In this document: one piece after another, positions 23,701 to 35,469 of the stretch | How the letters are laid out: each line of letters starts with the position of its first letter | Numbering within the stretch: the first letter of the stretch is position 1 | Assembly: GCA_000711775.1 (NCBI GenBank) | Contig: ARYC01000587.1 | Coordinates: 1 to 64,000, forward strand | Source: Oxytricha trifallax | Taxonomy: Eukaryota > Ciliophora > Spirotrichea > Sporadotrichida > Oxytrichidae | Reading direction: 5' to 3' | Length of the DNA stretch: 64,000 nucleotides | The notes under the pieces: model-generated | The model's input: the letters and a program-made list of their open reading frames with translations, nothing else | Told to the model about the DNA's origin: nothing | Databases searched by the model: none | Program-made: the position numbers and the translations under genes

Positions 23701-26700
23701 GTATACATGAATTATTCACTCTTTATAATTTTACTTTACCAATTATTATATTTAATTTAGATACTTTATTTATAAATCATGAAATAAATAATAAAAATAA
23801 ATGAATAAATTTTTATATTTTAAGAATCTAAAATTAATTTATATTATAAAATACATAACCACAAATTTCCTATCAACTCCATTTTGAATGAGTATATAGA
23901 TATTATAATAAATGAGTGTAGACTTGAGTAAGCTTTAAGCTGTTTTGTTAATTTCTTATGCCACCAATTCCTTAAATACAATCTTCTTCTCATCAATAGT
24001 TTTATCTGCAATATTTAGCAATAGCTTATCAAAGTCTAACATAGCTGGTTTTTATTCTTATACTTTGACTTCTTCTTATATCTTGTTTTAAGCTTTTTCA
24101 TCAACAGCAACAATATTGGAATATAATATAATTTATATATATAAAATATATTAAACTTAGAGTGTATTCGCCATTAGTTAATTATAGTATAATTATTAAT
24201 AAATGTCTAAAATAATAACGATTATTTGTTTGATATAGCCACAATTTGAATTAATGGTAGAATCTATGCTTTATATTTCATAATAGTTACGAAAGTTTAT
24301 ATTTTTCAATGATATTCCTCATCTCAGTTTTATTTATTATGATCAACTATATAATTATATTACTTGGATTTAAAATGAATGCTCAATGTTTTTAGAGTAT
24401 CTTATATATAAATATATTTATAACCTAGTAAGAAATGTGAAAATAATTAGATTTTAATAATAGTTTTAGGTATAATTTTATACATTTTTAAATTTAGTTA
24501 TTAACTTGCTTTTTTTTAATAAATTACTAGTTTTACTACTATTTTCATAGCAATATGTTCAATTTTTACAATATAATTTTTTATAGAATTTTTTATAATC
24601 TTCTCAACATAACTCTTTAAAAAATTTATATTATAAATTGAAAAAATTTGTATAATCAGTAGAGGCCCCTTTATATTAATAATTGATGACCTCATGAAAA
24701 ATACAATTTTCGAGTTTAAAGATTTTAAATTTTAGCATAGATGTTAAGTCTTACTAAAAATTACCAAAAAAAGAAATATAAAATAGAAGAATGTACGTAT
24801 GAAAAATTGCTGATATTTTTAAATACATTCCATATTCATATAAATCAATTTTAAAATTAAATATTTTCCTTTGCTTTTTAATCTTATTCTATTGACAAAT
24901 ATAATTGCTGCTTCGTTCGAATTTAAAAATAAGTCGTCCATAATACTGATATTTTTACTTATAATATATAGTGAATTAAAGCTTTTAATGATTTTTGATT
25001 CTATATGATGTTTAATGATTTAAAATCAAATAAATTTAACATATCACTGTTTAATACTAAAATCAAACCATCATTTTAGTCGAGACGTAGACGCATCTGA
25101 GTGAGTTGACGTGGCAAACTTCCATTCTATATGATTAATTTTGAATCTTGATTATTTTTGTATAATTATAAAAAGTCAAAACAATTTTAGTGTTAAATAT
25201 TATTAATTTAGTTTAAATTTTTTTTAACAGGATTTTTAAATGATTAAAAGATGTTTTTACAATTTAACTTTAGTTAGTATTTATTACAATTTATTAGCGG
25301 TTATCTGTTGTCAATAATAATTATTCAATATGTTTTTTATTTAAATCAAAATTAAACTCTTCAAAAACTTTATAAAAGAAGATATTTGTTAGATCTTTCT
25401 GAGTTAATTTTAAATATTTATATACCTGAAATTACTAATTTGGTAAATTATCTCGAATCATATTATTTTAACAATAACAGAATTCATTTCTTGTGATTTA
25501 GATGCCTATTTGAATTTGTATATTTCATATATTCTTGTAAAGTTATTAATTAACTATCTTAAATGATTACTCGAAATAAACTAAAATATAAAATTGGAAG
25601 GATATTCAATTAAGTAATCAGTTTAAAATGAAGGATTACTATTCTTCTTTTATACTATGAAACCTCTATGTTTTATTGAAATATTTATGCAAATAATAAT
25701 ATTTTTGGTAGAATATCAAATATTATTGCAATAACTATGTCAGGCTTAAATAAAAAAAATTATTTTTATTTAAATTTTTTGAGGATCAAATAAAGCTCTT
25801 ATCAACTTTAAATTTAATATAAGTTTATTGGTAAAAAATTTCATAGAATACTAAAAAATAAAATAACATACTATTAACACTTTTAAAATTTGTGGCATAA
25901 TCTATAAAAGTTTTTAATAACTTATTCTTAAAATGAATTATAATTTTTAAGGCAAATCTTTTTTTTATTATAGAATTAACTGATAGAGTTTATATTTTGA
26001 AAATATAAAAGGAAATATATTCTAAAATATAATAAAAATAAAATTGAATTCCAAGAGCTAATTAGACAATGCAAAGATTTCGTCATGTGTTGACTATTTA
26101 ATTGAGTCAACTTTTGTGCTCAATTCTGTAATCTAATCATTCAAAAGCTTGAGTTCAATTACAAAGTTTCCATTAATTTCTTGCATCTACTCATTCAATT
26201 TCATGTACTTAGAATCAACAGCTTATAGTTTGATGTATTGATCTTCGTCTTTGATGACATCTTTGAGTCTAGCTTCTAAGTAATTTAATAAATAAATTAA
26301 GTCAGCATTGATCTCTTGCTTAAACTATATTTATTAAAAATCAATATAAACTGCTGAAGCTATTAATCTAAGCCTTGTTGTATATTCTTAATTTTCAAGT
26401 CATTTTAATCAGCAAAAGCCTTTTCTTTCAAATCTGAGTTAATCTCAAAGGCTTCTAGAGCTTGCTTGAACTCCTCTCTAAGTACAGCTTAAGATTCATT
26501 TATCAATTGCTTTATATCCTTTTAGTTCAATTCAACAGAGTGGCATGTCTAAGCAATTGAAACAAATGAATAATTATATTTTAATTATTTAATTTTGGGG
26601 CCTGTAAGCTGTGTAAATATTTTTAGATTTTGTGGATCATTTTGAGGTTCCCCTAAGCATGTTGGCAAGTCAATTTAATTATAAATTATATTTAACTTTA

Positions 26701-28272
26701 ACTTTGAATTTTGGTTCTTTCGTCTTCATCTACAAGATGGTCAAGAATTATCATATTTTATATAAATTAATATAAATTCTTGAGACCTTATTGATGGCTG
26801 ATTTGAATTGAGCTGAATTTATTTAAATCTCGTTGTGAGCATACTTGTCGATAAGTGACTTCATAGTATTGATAAATATTATTATAAATAATTTCATGTT
26901 CTGAGCAGAGTATTCATCAAACACCTGCTTCACATTAAATATATATAAAATAATTGTTCACATTTTCGGAGTAGGTCTCAAACTTCGATTGCTTCAGATC
27001 AATGAGTTGATGATCTTTGTGAGAAATAAGCTTGCAGTCTGTGCATACCGGAATCTCACACTTTAAGCATTATTTAATTTTTTTATTTTATTCATATTTT
27101 TACCATCTTTTAATAATAAAATTATCAATTAGAAATATAGGATTATTTAAAATTTATAAATCATCATGAATTTATTCATTTTAAAATAATAAACTTAATT
27201 ATAAAATTAAATAAACTAGATGAATAAATTACTATTTAGTAAATTTAAATATAATGTACTAAAATGGTCTTATGTTTTCCAATCTCTAAATTGATTAAAT
27301 GTAATTGGAAAATATTATTTAGAACCTATAATAATTTTAATCATTTAATTTTATTAATTTTCGTTATATGACTAAAATGATTATTTTTTTTACTAAATTA
27401 AAAATTGACATCTTTAAATTTAACAGATGCCCAAGAAATAATTTAAAAAGGTTTTTCCAAATTGTTTTATATAAACAAATAAATTCAAGCATTTAATGAG
27501 GGAAATTTAAAAGTTAACTCTCAATATGTAAGAATACATTAAATTAATTTTTAAATGAGAATACTAAAAACTCATAACCCATTATTGCATGAAAAACTTT
27601 TCTATAAAATTTTAATTATTTATTTAAAATTCCATTGTAATTATCATTCTCTTTAATATAAATTATTTTTTAACTCAAATCTATATAGATATGGGATTAA
27701 TTCAAAGTAAAATACAGCCATTTAATCAATTAAATATTCTAAAATTATATAAGATAACAATAATAATTTTAAGAATAAAAAAAATTGATATATGAAGTCC
27801 TCACATCTCTCTTTGTATATTTAAAATAAGCAGTACAAGGTAGTAACATTAGATAAGTGCTCCGAACAAATAATCGTAAGTTGATCCAATTACCTCAGAT
27901 CCTTGACTATCTTCGGACTTTCTTTCAACTCTTCTGGTTTTTAATTAATATTTATATTATAAGCTATTGGTAGAGTAAAATAATATAAATATAAATGAGT
28001 CCTATCTTCCTCACATCCTGGACATGTAATTTTTCTTTGTAGATTTCCTTTCATGAGCACCTCAATACATTCCAAACAGTAGATGCAGCCACACTTTTAT
28101 TAAAATATATTAATATTTAAAAAATAGTTAATATATAATTTGTATTCTTTAGAGAAATAACATTTATTTGCAACACTCGTTAATAACTATAGGTTTTCTG
28201 TTAGACAAATTAATATAAATATATCTAAATTAAATTGTAGTAGTTTTAGCATTATTCGCATTTCTTTGCCAT
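20791..28272 (-). CDS. RING/B-box/coiled-coil/TLDc protein, copy E (segmented)
   Basis: ATG 28272: MAKKCEQCQNYYN, then a 25-bp IES, LSNRKPIVINEC (28170-28211), and the RING end at 27997-28096 (CGCIYCLECIEVL ... CPGCEED). B-box 27830-27945 (CSEHLSNVTT) joins KCEIPVCTDCKLISHKDHQL (26950-27069) across a 763-bp IES with pointer TGCTTA. Coiled-coil segments fill 26045-26960 and 23980-24120 (pointers AATGTGAA and ATGAA seen). TLDc pieces: 23650-23700 (LLFKGTTHGF), 22929-23040 (FHNYCDNKGPTVTFIL), 20791-21125 (ending QFKVLEIEVYSLI). In the last piece, around 20960, the spacing is two bases shorter than in copies B and F, which breaks the frame within TLDc; this copy may be a recent pseudogene or hold a sequence error. 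Confidence 0.78.
21126..22936 (-). other. 1811-bp IES in TLDc domain of copy E
   Basis: Pointers ATGTAAAT at 21118-21125 and 22929-22936, identical to those in copies B and C. It contains a long open segment of another gene (21711-22061). The remainder is AT-rich. Confidence 0.82.
21711..22061 (+). CDS. Orphan coding segment inside an IES of copy E
   Basis: Plus-strand frame open for 116 codons after TGA 21708-21710 and ending at TGA 22059-22061. It includes FDPCLTRFHIEGRSQEKDHE, LLIGEINNQKFFNKYNIPVM and MGDQASCFPFR. Composition is much less AT-rich than its surroundings and amino-acid use is normal. No ATG-led start is evident, so it is probably the 3' segment of a gene whose other segments lie elsewhere. 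Family not recognised. Its position between two pointer-flanked TLDc segments means one locus is nested in another's IES. Confidence 0.55.
25076..25140 (-). CDS. Very short coding-like island inside copy E
   Basis: GC-richer patch on the minus strand reading IEWKFATSTHSDASTSRLK then TGA. It is not part of the TLDc protein as judged from paralogues. Possibly another orphan segment. Confidence 0.22.
27070..27832 (-). other. 763-bp IES in the B-box, specific to copy E
   Basis: Pointers TAAGCA at 27064-27069 and 27827-27832 (TGCTTA on the coding strand). Deletion joins NVTTLYCL to KCEIPVC in frame. The equivalent codons are contiguous in copy F (ITTQYCLKCDIPVC, near 41830-41865) and in copy B (IANLYCTDCSIP). 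Confidence 0.82.
28212..28236 (-). other. 25-bp IES in copy E
   Basis: Pointer AAATT at 28207-28211 and 28232-28236. Removal joins YYN to LSNRKPIVINEC. Same codon position as the tiny IESs of copies A and F. Confidence 0.75.
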
Positions 28273-30540
28273 TTTCTAGAATGTTATAAAATATTTGTTG
28301 CTCTGAAGAGTAAATTAAGGTATAGTTAATTAATAATAATGATACCACAGTCCTATATAATATATCCCTTAATTCAATAAATCTGCTACTTCAGATCATA
28401 CAATTCAATGACGTATTTGATTAACTATTTTCAAATTTACATTACATTTTATTTCAATAAAATATAAAATTATTGAATTGTAATAATTTTAGAATAAATT
28501 AAGAGAATTTCTTCCCAAGTAAAGTATGTATATTTTTTTGTAAAAAAGCTTACATCCAACTATAAATAAATATTATAATGATTAACTTCAATAAATTCCT
28601 ATATTTAACTAATGCATTTTTTAGTTTTATATTCTTCTCATAACTTTATTTCTCGTTTCCATAGATTTTTAATATTATGTAAAAGTCAAATTGTGTAATT
28701 AAGTTGAAATATTAAATTATCCAAAGTTTAAAATATAATAAATTAAATAAATTTTACAGCAGTTGCAGGAAGATAATGTTTTGCTGTAACTACTGTTATA
28801 GTTTATTATTTTACTTTGAGCTTAGTATTTAAAATTTTATATTCTAAAGCCTCATATGTTCAGTATTTTAATTTGTAATTTTGAGAGTCATTGAATTTCA
28901 TTAGTGTTCTCGAGGTTTCTTGTAAATTTATTAGTAAAAATATTCTTAAGTAATTATTGATAAAATAAAAAAGATTGGCAATACTTTTTCATGTAAAATA
29001 ATTAAAACTTCCTTTATTTATATGAATGTAAATTAAATTACATCCCAAATTCAAAATAGAGATGGTTTACAGGTTTGTTAGAAAATTATTTATATAATGA
29101 GTACACCCGGATCATATCTACAATTAATTTTTATCTTATTTATTTGAATTTCTTAGTCATTTTCATTTACTCAAAATCAAATAGATTAACAATCATTGGT
29201 AAAAACCTTTTGTACAGATAATTTCATTTTAAATAATGTGATTATTAGTGTAAAATTCAATATAAATCTGTATTAATTTAAATGACTTAAAATATATTAA
29301 GTAATATTTATTTTATTAAATAAATTTGAATATTTATTGAATAAGTAAATTGATTTGATAAGAAGTTAAAACGCAAACTTACTATAAGTTCTTAGATCTC
29401 TAAAGCTAGAGTGGTCATTTGAATATTCTCTCAACTTTCTGCGCATAAATCCATATTATTTTTAATCTACGAAATTATAATTTGTAAATTTAATTCATTA
29501 ATTTAAACTACTTATTTTGAAATATTTATAATCAATAATCTCAATTTTTCATCTTATTTAATTAAAAAGAGCTTTTTCTGTTTTTATTTTCAAACCCTTA
29601 AGGATATTTGAACAAATTCTAATTGATTTATTTAGTGCCTTAAAATGATTCTTTAATTTAAATATGTAGTAAAATAAGAATTTTGTTCTATATCTTTTCG
29701 AAATTCTTGTAATTCCATTTGATATAAAAATATTGATATGGAATTTTTTTTAAAAATGAAAAATTCATGATAAATTATTTTTGTTTTAAAGCCTGGAGAG
29801 ACACTATTTTAAAGCATTGACTTTCTTAAATTATGAATATTCATAGTGTAAATTATTATATAAAAAATTAAAATATATTTAAAATTGATTAAAAAATAGA
29901 GGATTTTGGGGTCAAAGTCCTCCTGCTTCATTCAGCATCAATTAACAATTAATTGATGAAACTATTATAAATGACCTAGACTCAATTACCGCTAAGTTCG
30001 AATAACTTCTGCTAAATTTTAATCATTAAATTATGTTTTTTTTATTAACTGACTTTTTGAATTAAACATAACGAAAGTTTAATCATACTTTGCATTGCAA
30101 TTTTTAATCACAATTTTGATAATTTTATAATAGTCAAGCAATTAGGAATATAATATTAAATCATTCCATTAGATAAATTTCATTGTTCTTTTTGCAAATT
30201 AATATTAATACCTAACAATTTAATCATTTAATTCGTCAAATAACTGAATAATAAAGAAATATAATATTATACCTGACTTTTTATACCTTTAATTAAAAAA
30301 CTTACAATTTATACATACTTTAGCACGCATTAATTTAGTTTGAATTAAAACCGTTTAACATATAAGGTGAGTTATATTATTATCATCATTAATCTAGCTA
30401 AATATTTATATATGATGCTATATTGCCAAAATCCTTCAATAATATAACAACCTAAATGTATATTTTCATAAAATTAATATTTAAGAATGTTCATAATTAG
30501 TTAAAGTATATTTATAAGTAAGAATGTTAATATTATCAAT
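28273..30540. other. AT-rich region, no clear gene
   Basis: Where the body of the relic copy at 30545-30783 would lie. Faint GC-richer patches at 29040-29130, 29385-29460 and 29900-30010 give no convincing TLDc or coiled-coil frame. Confidence 0.45.
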
Positions 30541-30544
30541 TAAT

Positions 30545-30783
30545 TATGGGTACTGATCTGCAGACATTTATGACCACATACATGGTTTTTTTTCTATTTT
30601 CTTTACTTATGATCTCAATGTATTCCAAACAATATATACATCCACACTTGCAATTAAATTATTTTATTTAATATATTACTTTTTACACTCTTTTAAAGAT
30701 ATATGTTTTTGTTTTTCATATTTTCTTATAAAAATATATTAAAGTGTAGTAAATTTTGTCTTAAATGCATCTCACTTTCATTT
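30545..30783 (-). pseudogene. Relic 5' end of a TLDc-family gene (RING)
   Basis: RING-like stretch CGCIYCLEYIEIISKENRKK at about 30600-30655, with one RING cysteine changed to Tyr and the CPxC part lost. An eroded start, MKVRCIQDKIYY, lies at 30737-30783 in the position expected from the other copies. A dead copy in the array. Confidence 0.55.
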
Positions 30784-30789
30784 TTTAAA

Positions 30790-33144
30790 TTTGATTTTGA
30801 TGTTATAATTGAAAACTATTTTAAAGATATCTCTAGTTTATTTTTATTATGCAGCAATTCTAATTTAATTATTAGTCAATTTTATTTATTTTAATCATTT
30901 AATTATCTTTAATATATAATAGAAATCATAATAATTACTTTCTCAAATTACTTATTGAAATAACAATAACTGTATTAACTAATATTTTATTAAAATACTA
31001 TTTATTATATAAATATAATGAAAATATACTGAGACTTAATTTAAATTATAATATCTAAACAATTTATACAAAAACATATTTGTATTTTAAATCTTAAATA
31101 AAAAATTTTAAATAATTATATATTTTAATTATGCCTATAAGATACAGATTATAAGAAAGTGTGATTAAAGAATTTCAGTGAAAAAAATAATAATAAATTT
31201 AGAGGAAATTCATTATTCAATTTAATATTATTAATTTAATGACATCTGAATTTTATTATGAAATATATAGATTCTTATCTTGAATGTATTTAAAAAAATT
31301 AAATCATAATCTTTTTGATTATTTTATATTAATTTAAATTATTAATTGTAAATAAACATTCACAATTAATATTTAGATTTATTTTAAATAATTTACCCTA
31401 ATAATAATAAATTATTTATTATTTTCTTACTCTAGATATATCTTCTTGATAGAATAATTAGGAGGAAGTTTCTTCCTAATTATTTTTTTTAAATGCACCC
31501 AAAGGATTGATGAAGTTTTCTTCCCCATAAAATAAATTTATACAATATCTAAAAATTTTTAAGAATCTTTATTAACAAATATGAATTAGTGATTTATCAT
31601 CTTCCATAAAATATCATTTCTACTTGATAATAAATTCAAATATTAATGAAAAAATCACAAAATTTATTAATAAAAAACAATTAATTTAGCATTGTTTTTA
31701 ATATATAATTTGATAAAGATTAATAATATACCTTGAAAATTATATATTATTTAAAGTTGTTTAGTAAATGGTAATGGTAATTGAAATTAAATTTATATGT
31801 TTCTAATATTTTTATTGCCAAAAAATACAAAATTTAATGTTGGAAGCAAGCTACATGTAGGGGGCAGGAAATTCCTACCGAAATACTTATTAAAGACAAA
31901 TAAATTACTAAGTTAGAAATTAAAAATTAATTGGTCTCTAAGTCAATTTTTATCAAATTATTATAAGAGATTAGTATTATAACTTATTGTGACATATAAA
32001 TAGTAATAATTTATTTATTTTTGGAAATTATATAAGTTATAAACAATTGACATTTCAAAACTATCAAATTTTTTCAAATTAAAAGGGATTTATGTATTAA
32101 AATTGGTGGTTTAATTTAAACATTTAATTATTATAAATTTATAGAACTTTGGGGTATTTATTAGTTATATATGAGCATAATCTTTTCAAGTTTATATACA
32201 AGCAAATATTCCTTACAAACTTTCCTTAAATTGTTAATATTATAACTGATTCAATTTATTCATGATATTAAAGTATATTTCAAGAGTTGTTCTCTTTAAT
32301 ATAATTATCTCTAACTTTCAATATATCTTTTCGAACTTGAAAAGACTTTTTTGGTATTAGATATAATTCCAAAAATCAAATAATTATTTCTATTTGAATC
32401 TATTTTAAGGATTTAGATTATAATTTATAAATTAGGCATTCAAGTTATGAAAATTACCTAAACTTTTAATTAGGAAATTTTTTTTTATAAATAAATAGCA
32501 TTCAAGATTGAATTTATATATAAAAATCAACTTATAATGTAATTTGGTGAAAACATTAATTTAAAATGAGGATTAGGGTAGCCTTGAAAAGAATTTCTTT
32601 CATTTTTTATAAAATAATAAATAGTTTATTTCATTGGTAAGAATTTATCTAGTTGCTTATATACACATTCTTTTTTAAAACATCAAAATTTTATATATTT
32701 AATTATATATTATAATAAATATAGTCTTCAGTAAATAAATACTTAACTAAATTAAATAATAAGCATTTTTTAAATATATTTATGAACAATAAAACGATTT
32801 GAGTGAGTGTATTTATTCAAATCGTATTGTGTATATTGAAAGAATATATTTAGTATTAATTAAATTATTTCTTAATTTAATCATTATATTACTAGAAATC
32901 TCAATAAATTAATCTTGAATTATCACTAGATTTATCGCAATAATTTTTTTTAAGCAATTCAAAAAAATACTTTAAAATAGATAATACAATAAATTAATAA
33001 AAATCTTTTTAAAAAACAATGTTAATTTGTTAAATTTTATTAGAATCTATTAATACTTTTTAGTTATAATCTTTCCATTTTATCATGCTAATTATCATTA
33101 CTATAATTGTTTCTAATTAAAATTTCACTATATTAAAATAATTA
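30790..33144. other. AT-rich stretch
   Basis: No gene recognised. A small island at 31435-31530 and a short GC-rich spot at 31850-31885 (GTAGGGGGCAGGAAATTCCT) remain unexplained. Confidence 0.45.
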
Positions 33145-33255
33145 AACTTCATTAATTGAATTCATTTTATCAAGTAAATATGATTAAGCTGCGTTTGAAT
33201 CTTACTCGATATTGTAAAGAAATTCCATAAGAATTTCCTAAATTGCATCTATTAA
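33145..33255 (-). pseudogene. Relic TLDc C-terminus
   Basis: The plus strand aligns by eye to the final TLDc segments of other copies: TTCATTTTATCAAGTAAATATGAT against TTTTATCCAGCTAAATATGA and so on, then the NLGNSYGI equivalent on the minus strand. No open TLDc frame remains. No upstream partner segments found. Confidence 0.5.
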
Positions 33256-33369
33256 AATATCATAAAATTTTAATGATAGTTATTTATTATAGTTAATAAT
33301 TTAGTTAAATTTAATGTAAGTATTTAATATCTAATCAACAAAGTCTAAGCAATATTAAAAGTTAACAAG

Positions 33370-33480
33370 TCATTTCTTATCTGTTAAATCCTCTTTCCAA
33401 TTCTCAGCTTTTTCTGACTCCAATAAACAAATATTCATTTTACAGATTTTAGCATTTCTTCTTTAGGTAAGTGTTATATT
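33370..33480 (-). CDS. Short C-terminal coding segment, unknown gene
   Basis: Minus-strand frame KICKMNICLLESEKAENWKE then DLTDKK and TGA (33370-33372). Typical soluble helical composition. Partner segments not identified. Confidence 0.35.
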
Positions 33481-34544
33481 TTGGCTCACTAATATCTCAA
33501 TCTTAAATTTAACAAATTTTTGGTATTAGTTATCCTTTTTAGTTTTCTTGAAATTTTAATAAATGGATTATTTCTTAATTATAACAGTTCTAGCGGTTTT
33601 GGTGAAAATCACTATTGTATCATTTTGATTATTCAATCCAGACTTTTTGTTAGATCAATCTTAAATCAAATAAATATTTTAACTAAGATTTTTTCTTCCA
33701 GTGTTAATTCTATTTGTATCAAACTTACATAAGCTCTATATAAAAATTCAAATGATTATAATTCTATGCTCTCAAAAAAGTCCAATACTATTCTTTAAGA
33801 ATTATATTGTATTCGAAAAATTTACAGAGAATAAAATTCATAATGGGGGGATATCTAAAATACTAAAATTTAGAAATCTAACAAGTAAGTTATAGTAATA
33901 TATTTTGATGACCTAATACTTTTCTAATTACACATAAGTATTATAATCATGAATTATCTAAACAAATTAATAGTATAAAAGTTCTTAGAAGGAAAAGATA
34001 ATACTTTGTTAGATTTACATTCTACTCCATTTTCATTTTATTTAAATTATTTATTTATCTTAATATTCATTTGTTGACCAAAAATTAAAAATATCATAAT
34101 TTTATACGCTTGAGAAAACCAATTATTTGATAATAATTGATTCATAGATAAGTAGGAAGTTTTTATTTCAGATTAGGAGTAGTGGATTTTAGGAGATTTT
34201 TTATAACAGCTAAAATCATATCTAAAATAAGTAACATATATTCCTAATGAGTAAAAACAACAGAAACTGCAAAAGTTAAAATCATTAAGATTCTTATGCT
34301 TTTAATGCTTAAATAAAAAATAAAATAAATGTCTATCCACAAACCTGTTTATCAATTACTTCATAAAATTTAAACATCAAAATAATTCACTGATATTATT
34401 TACCTTAATCTTAAAATTTTTGCTGTGATCTGATTAACCATTATATAGGGATTTATTGGATATATTCAGGAAATATATTAACAATATAAAAAAGTGAAAA
34501 TTATGGACCTTAAAATAAAATTATTAACAACAGCATTACTTTTT

Positions 34545-34623
34545 GCAAAATATATTATACAATAGCGATGCATTATCCTCCTCTTGACGATTTAAGATGT
34601 TCTTAAACTCATCATTCTCCTTA
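34545..34623 (-). CDS. Short coding-like segment, unknown gene
   Basis: Minus strand reads KENDEFKNILNRQEEDNASL and LYNIFCKK. The duplicate near 19720 has lost the frame. No family recognised. Confidence 0.3.
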
Positions 34624-34979
34624 TATTAATAATTAATTGAGCCTTTACAAATATATTCAAAGTTTTTGAAAATTCTTAATTATCTAATTATTATATTTTG
34701 CTTAGCTTTGTTATTGCTTCTGTTATAATTTTAAGTATTATATTTTTATATTATTTATTTTGAGACAGAATTACTGAAAGTATATAAAGAAACATTCGAG
34801 CAATGATGTATTATTAAACAAAGCAACAACTAGATCCATTCTATAAGAAACTAATGATTTTCATTGGTCAAAGTAAAATAATCTAATCACAATTCTCCAT
34901 ATTTAGTGTGTTAATTTGTAAAAGTTTATTAATAAATATAATAAATACCTAATATAATAAAAAATATTGTTATAGATGA

Positions 34980-35130
34980 GAGGCATCAAGAGGTACACTC
35001 ACATTAAATGCAAGTTACATATAGTATGTTAATTTTCAGTGGTACAATCAAGGTGCCACAAGAGAAGCGCTTCACAGAGTCATACAAAGATGGAACAATA
35101 AAGTATTAGAATATACTTAGATGAAAATAT
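34980..35130 (+). CDS. Coding fragment, related to 20280-20480
   Basis: Plus-strand frame with KVPQEKRFTESYKDGTIKYQ then NILR and TGA. It looks better preserved than its duplicate. Probably a 3' segment of an unidentified gene. Confidence 0.35.
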
Positions 35131-35469
35131 GAGGCTAATGAGGAAGATATGATGGTTATAAAATATTTACATTTTTGATTATGATAATAAGAATCAATTT
35201 AATTAAATTTAATTGTTAACTCACTAAATTATTCATATTATAATTATGAATATAAAAAAACTTGAAATTTAATAAAAAATAATTGCAATATTCTTCAGCT
35301 TATTGAAAGAGTTAAAGTCATAGTCCTAATTATTTTTATTTTTAATCAATATTTTTATATTTATTTAATTTTATCAATCATTTCATTTAGATTATATTTG
35401 TTAAACAATATAAATATAAAGAAAGAATTAAATAAATTATCATATAATTAAAACAAACTAAAATAAATA

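Larger units (their letters stand above)
34070..35469. repeat. Segmental duplication, copy 2 (3' flank of TLDc copy F)
   Basis: Counterpart of 19430-20790. It keeps coding-like parts that are degenerate in copy 1, such as 34545-34623. The 19.85-19.98 kb GC-rich island has no counterpart here. Confidence 0.8.
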
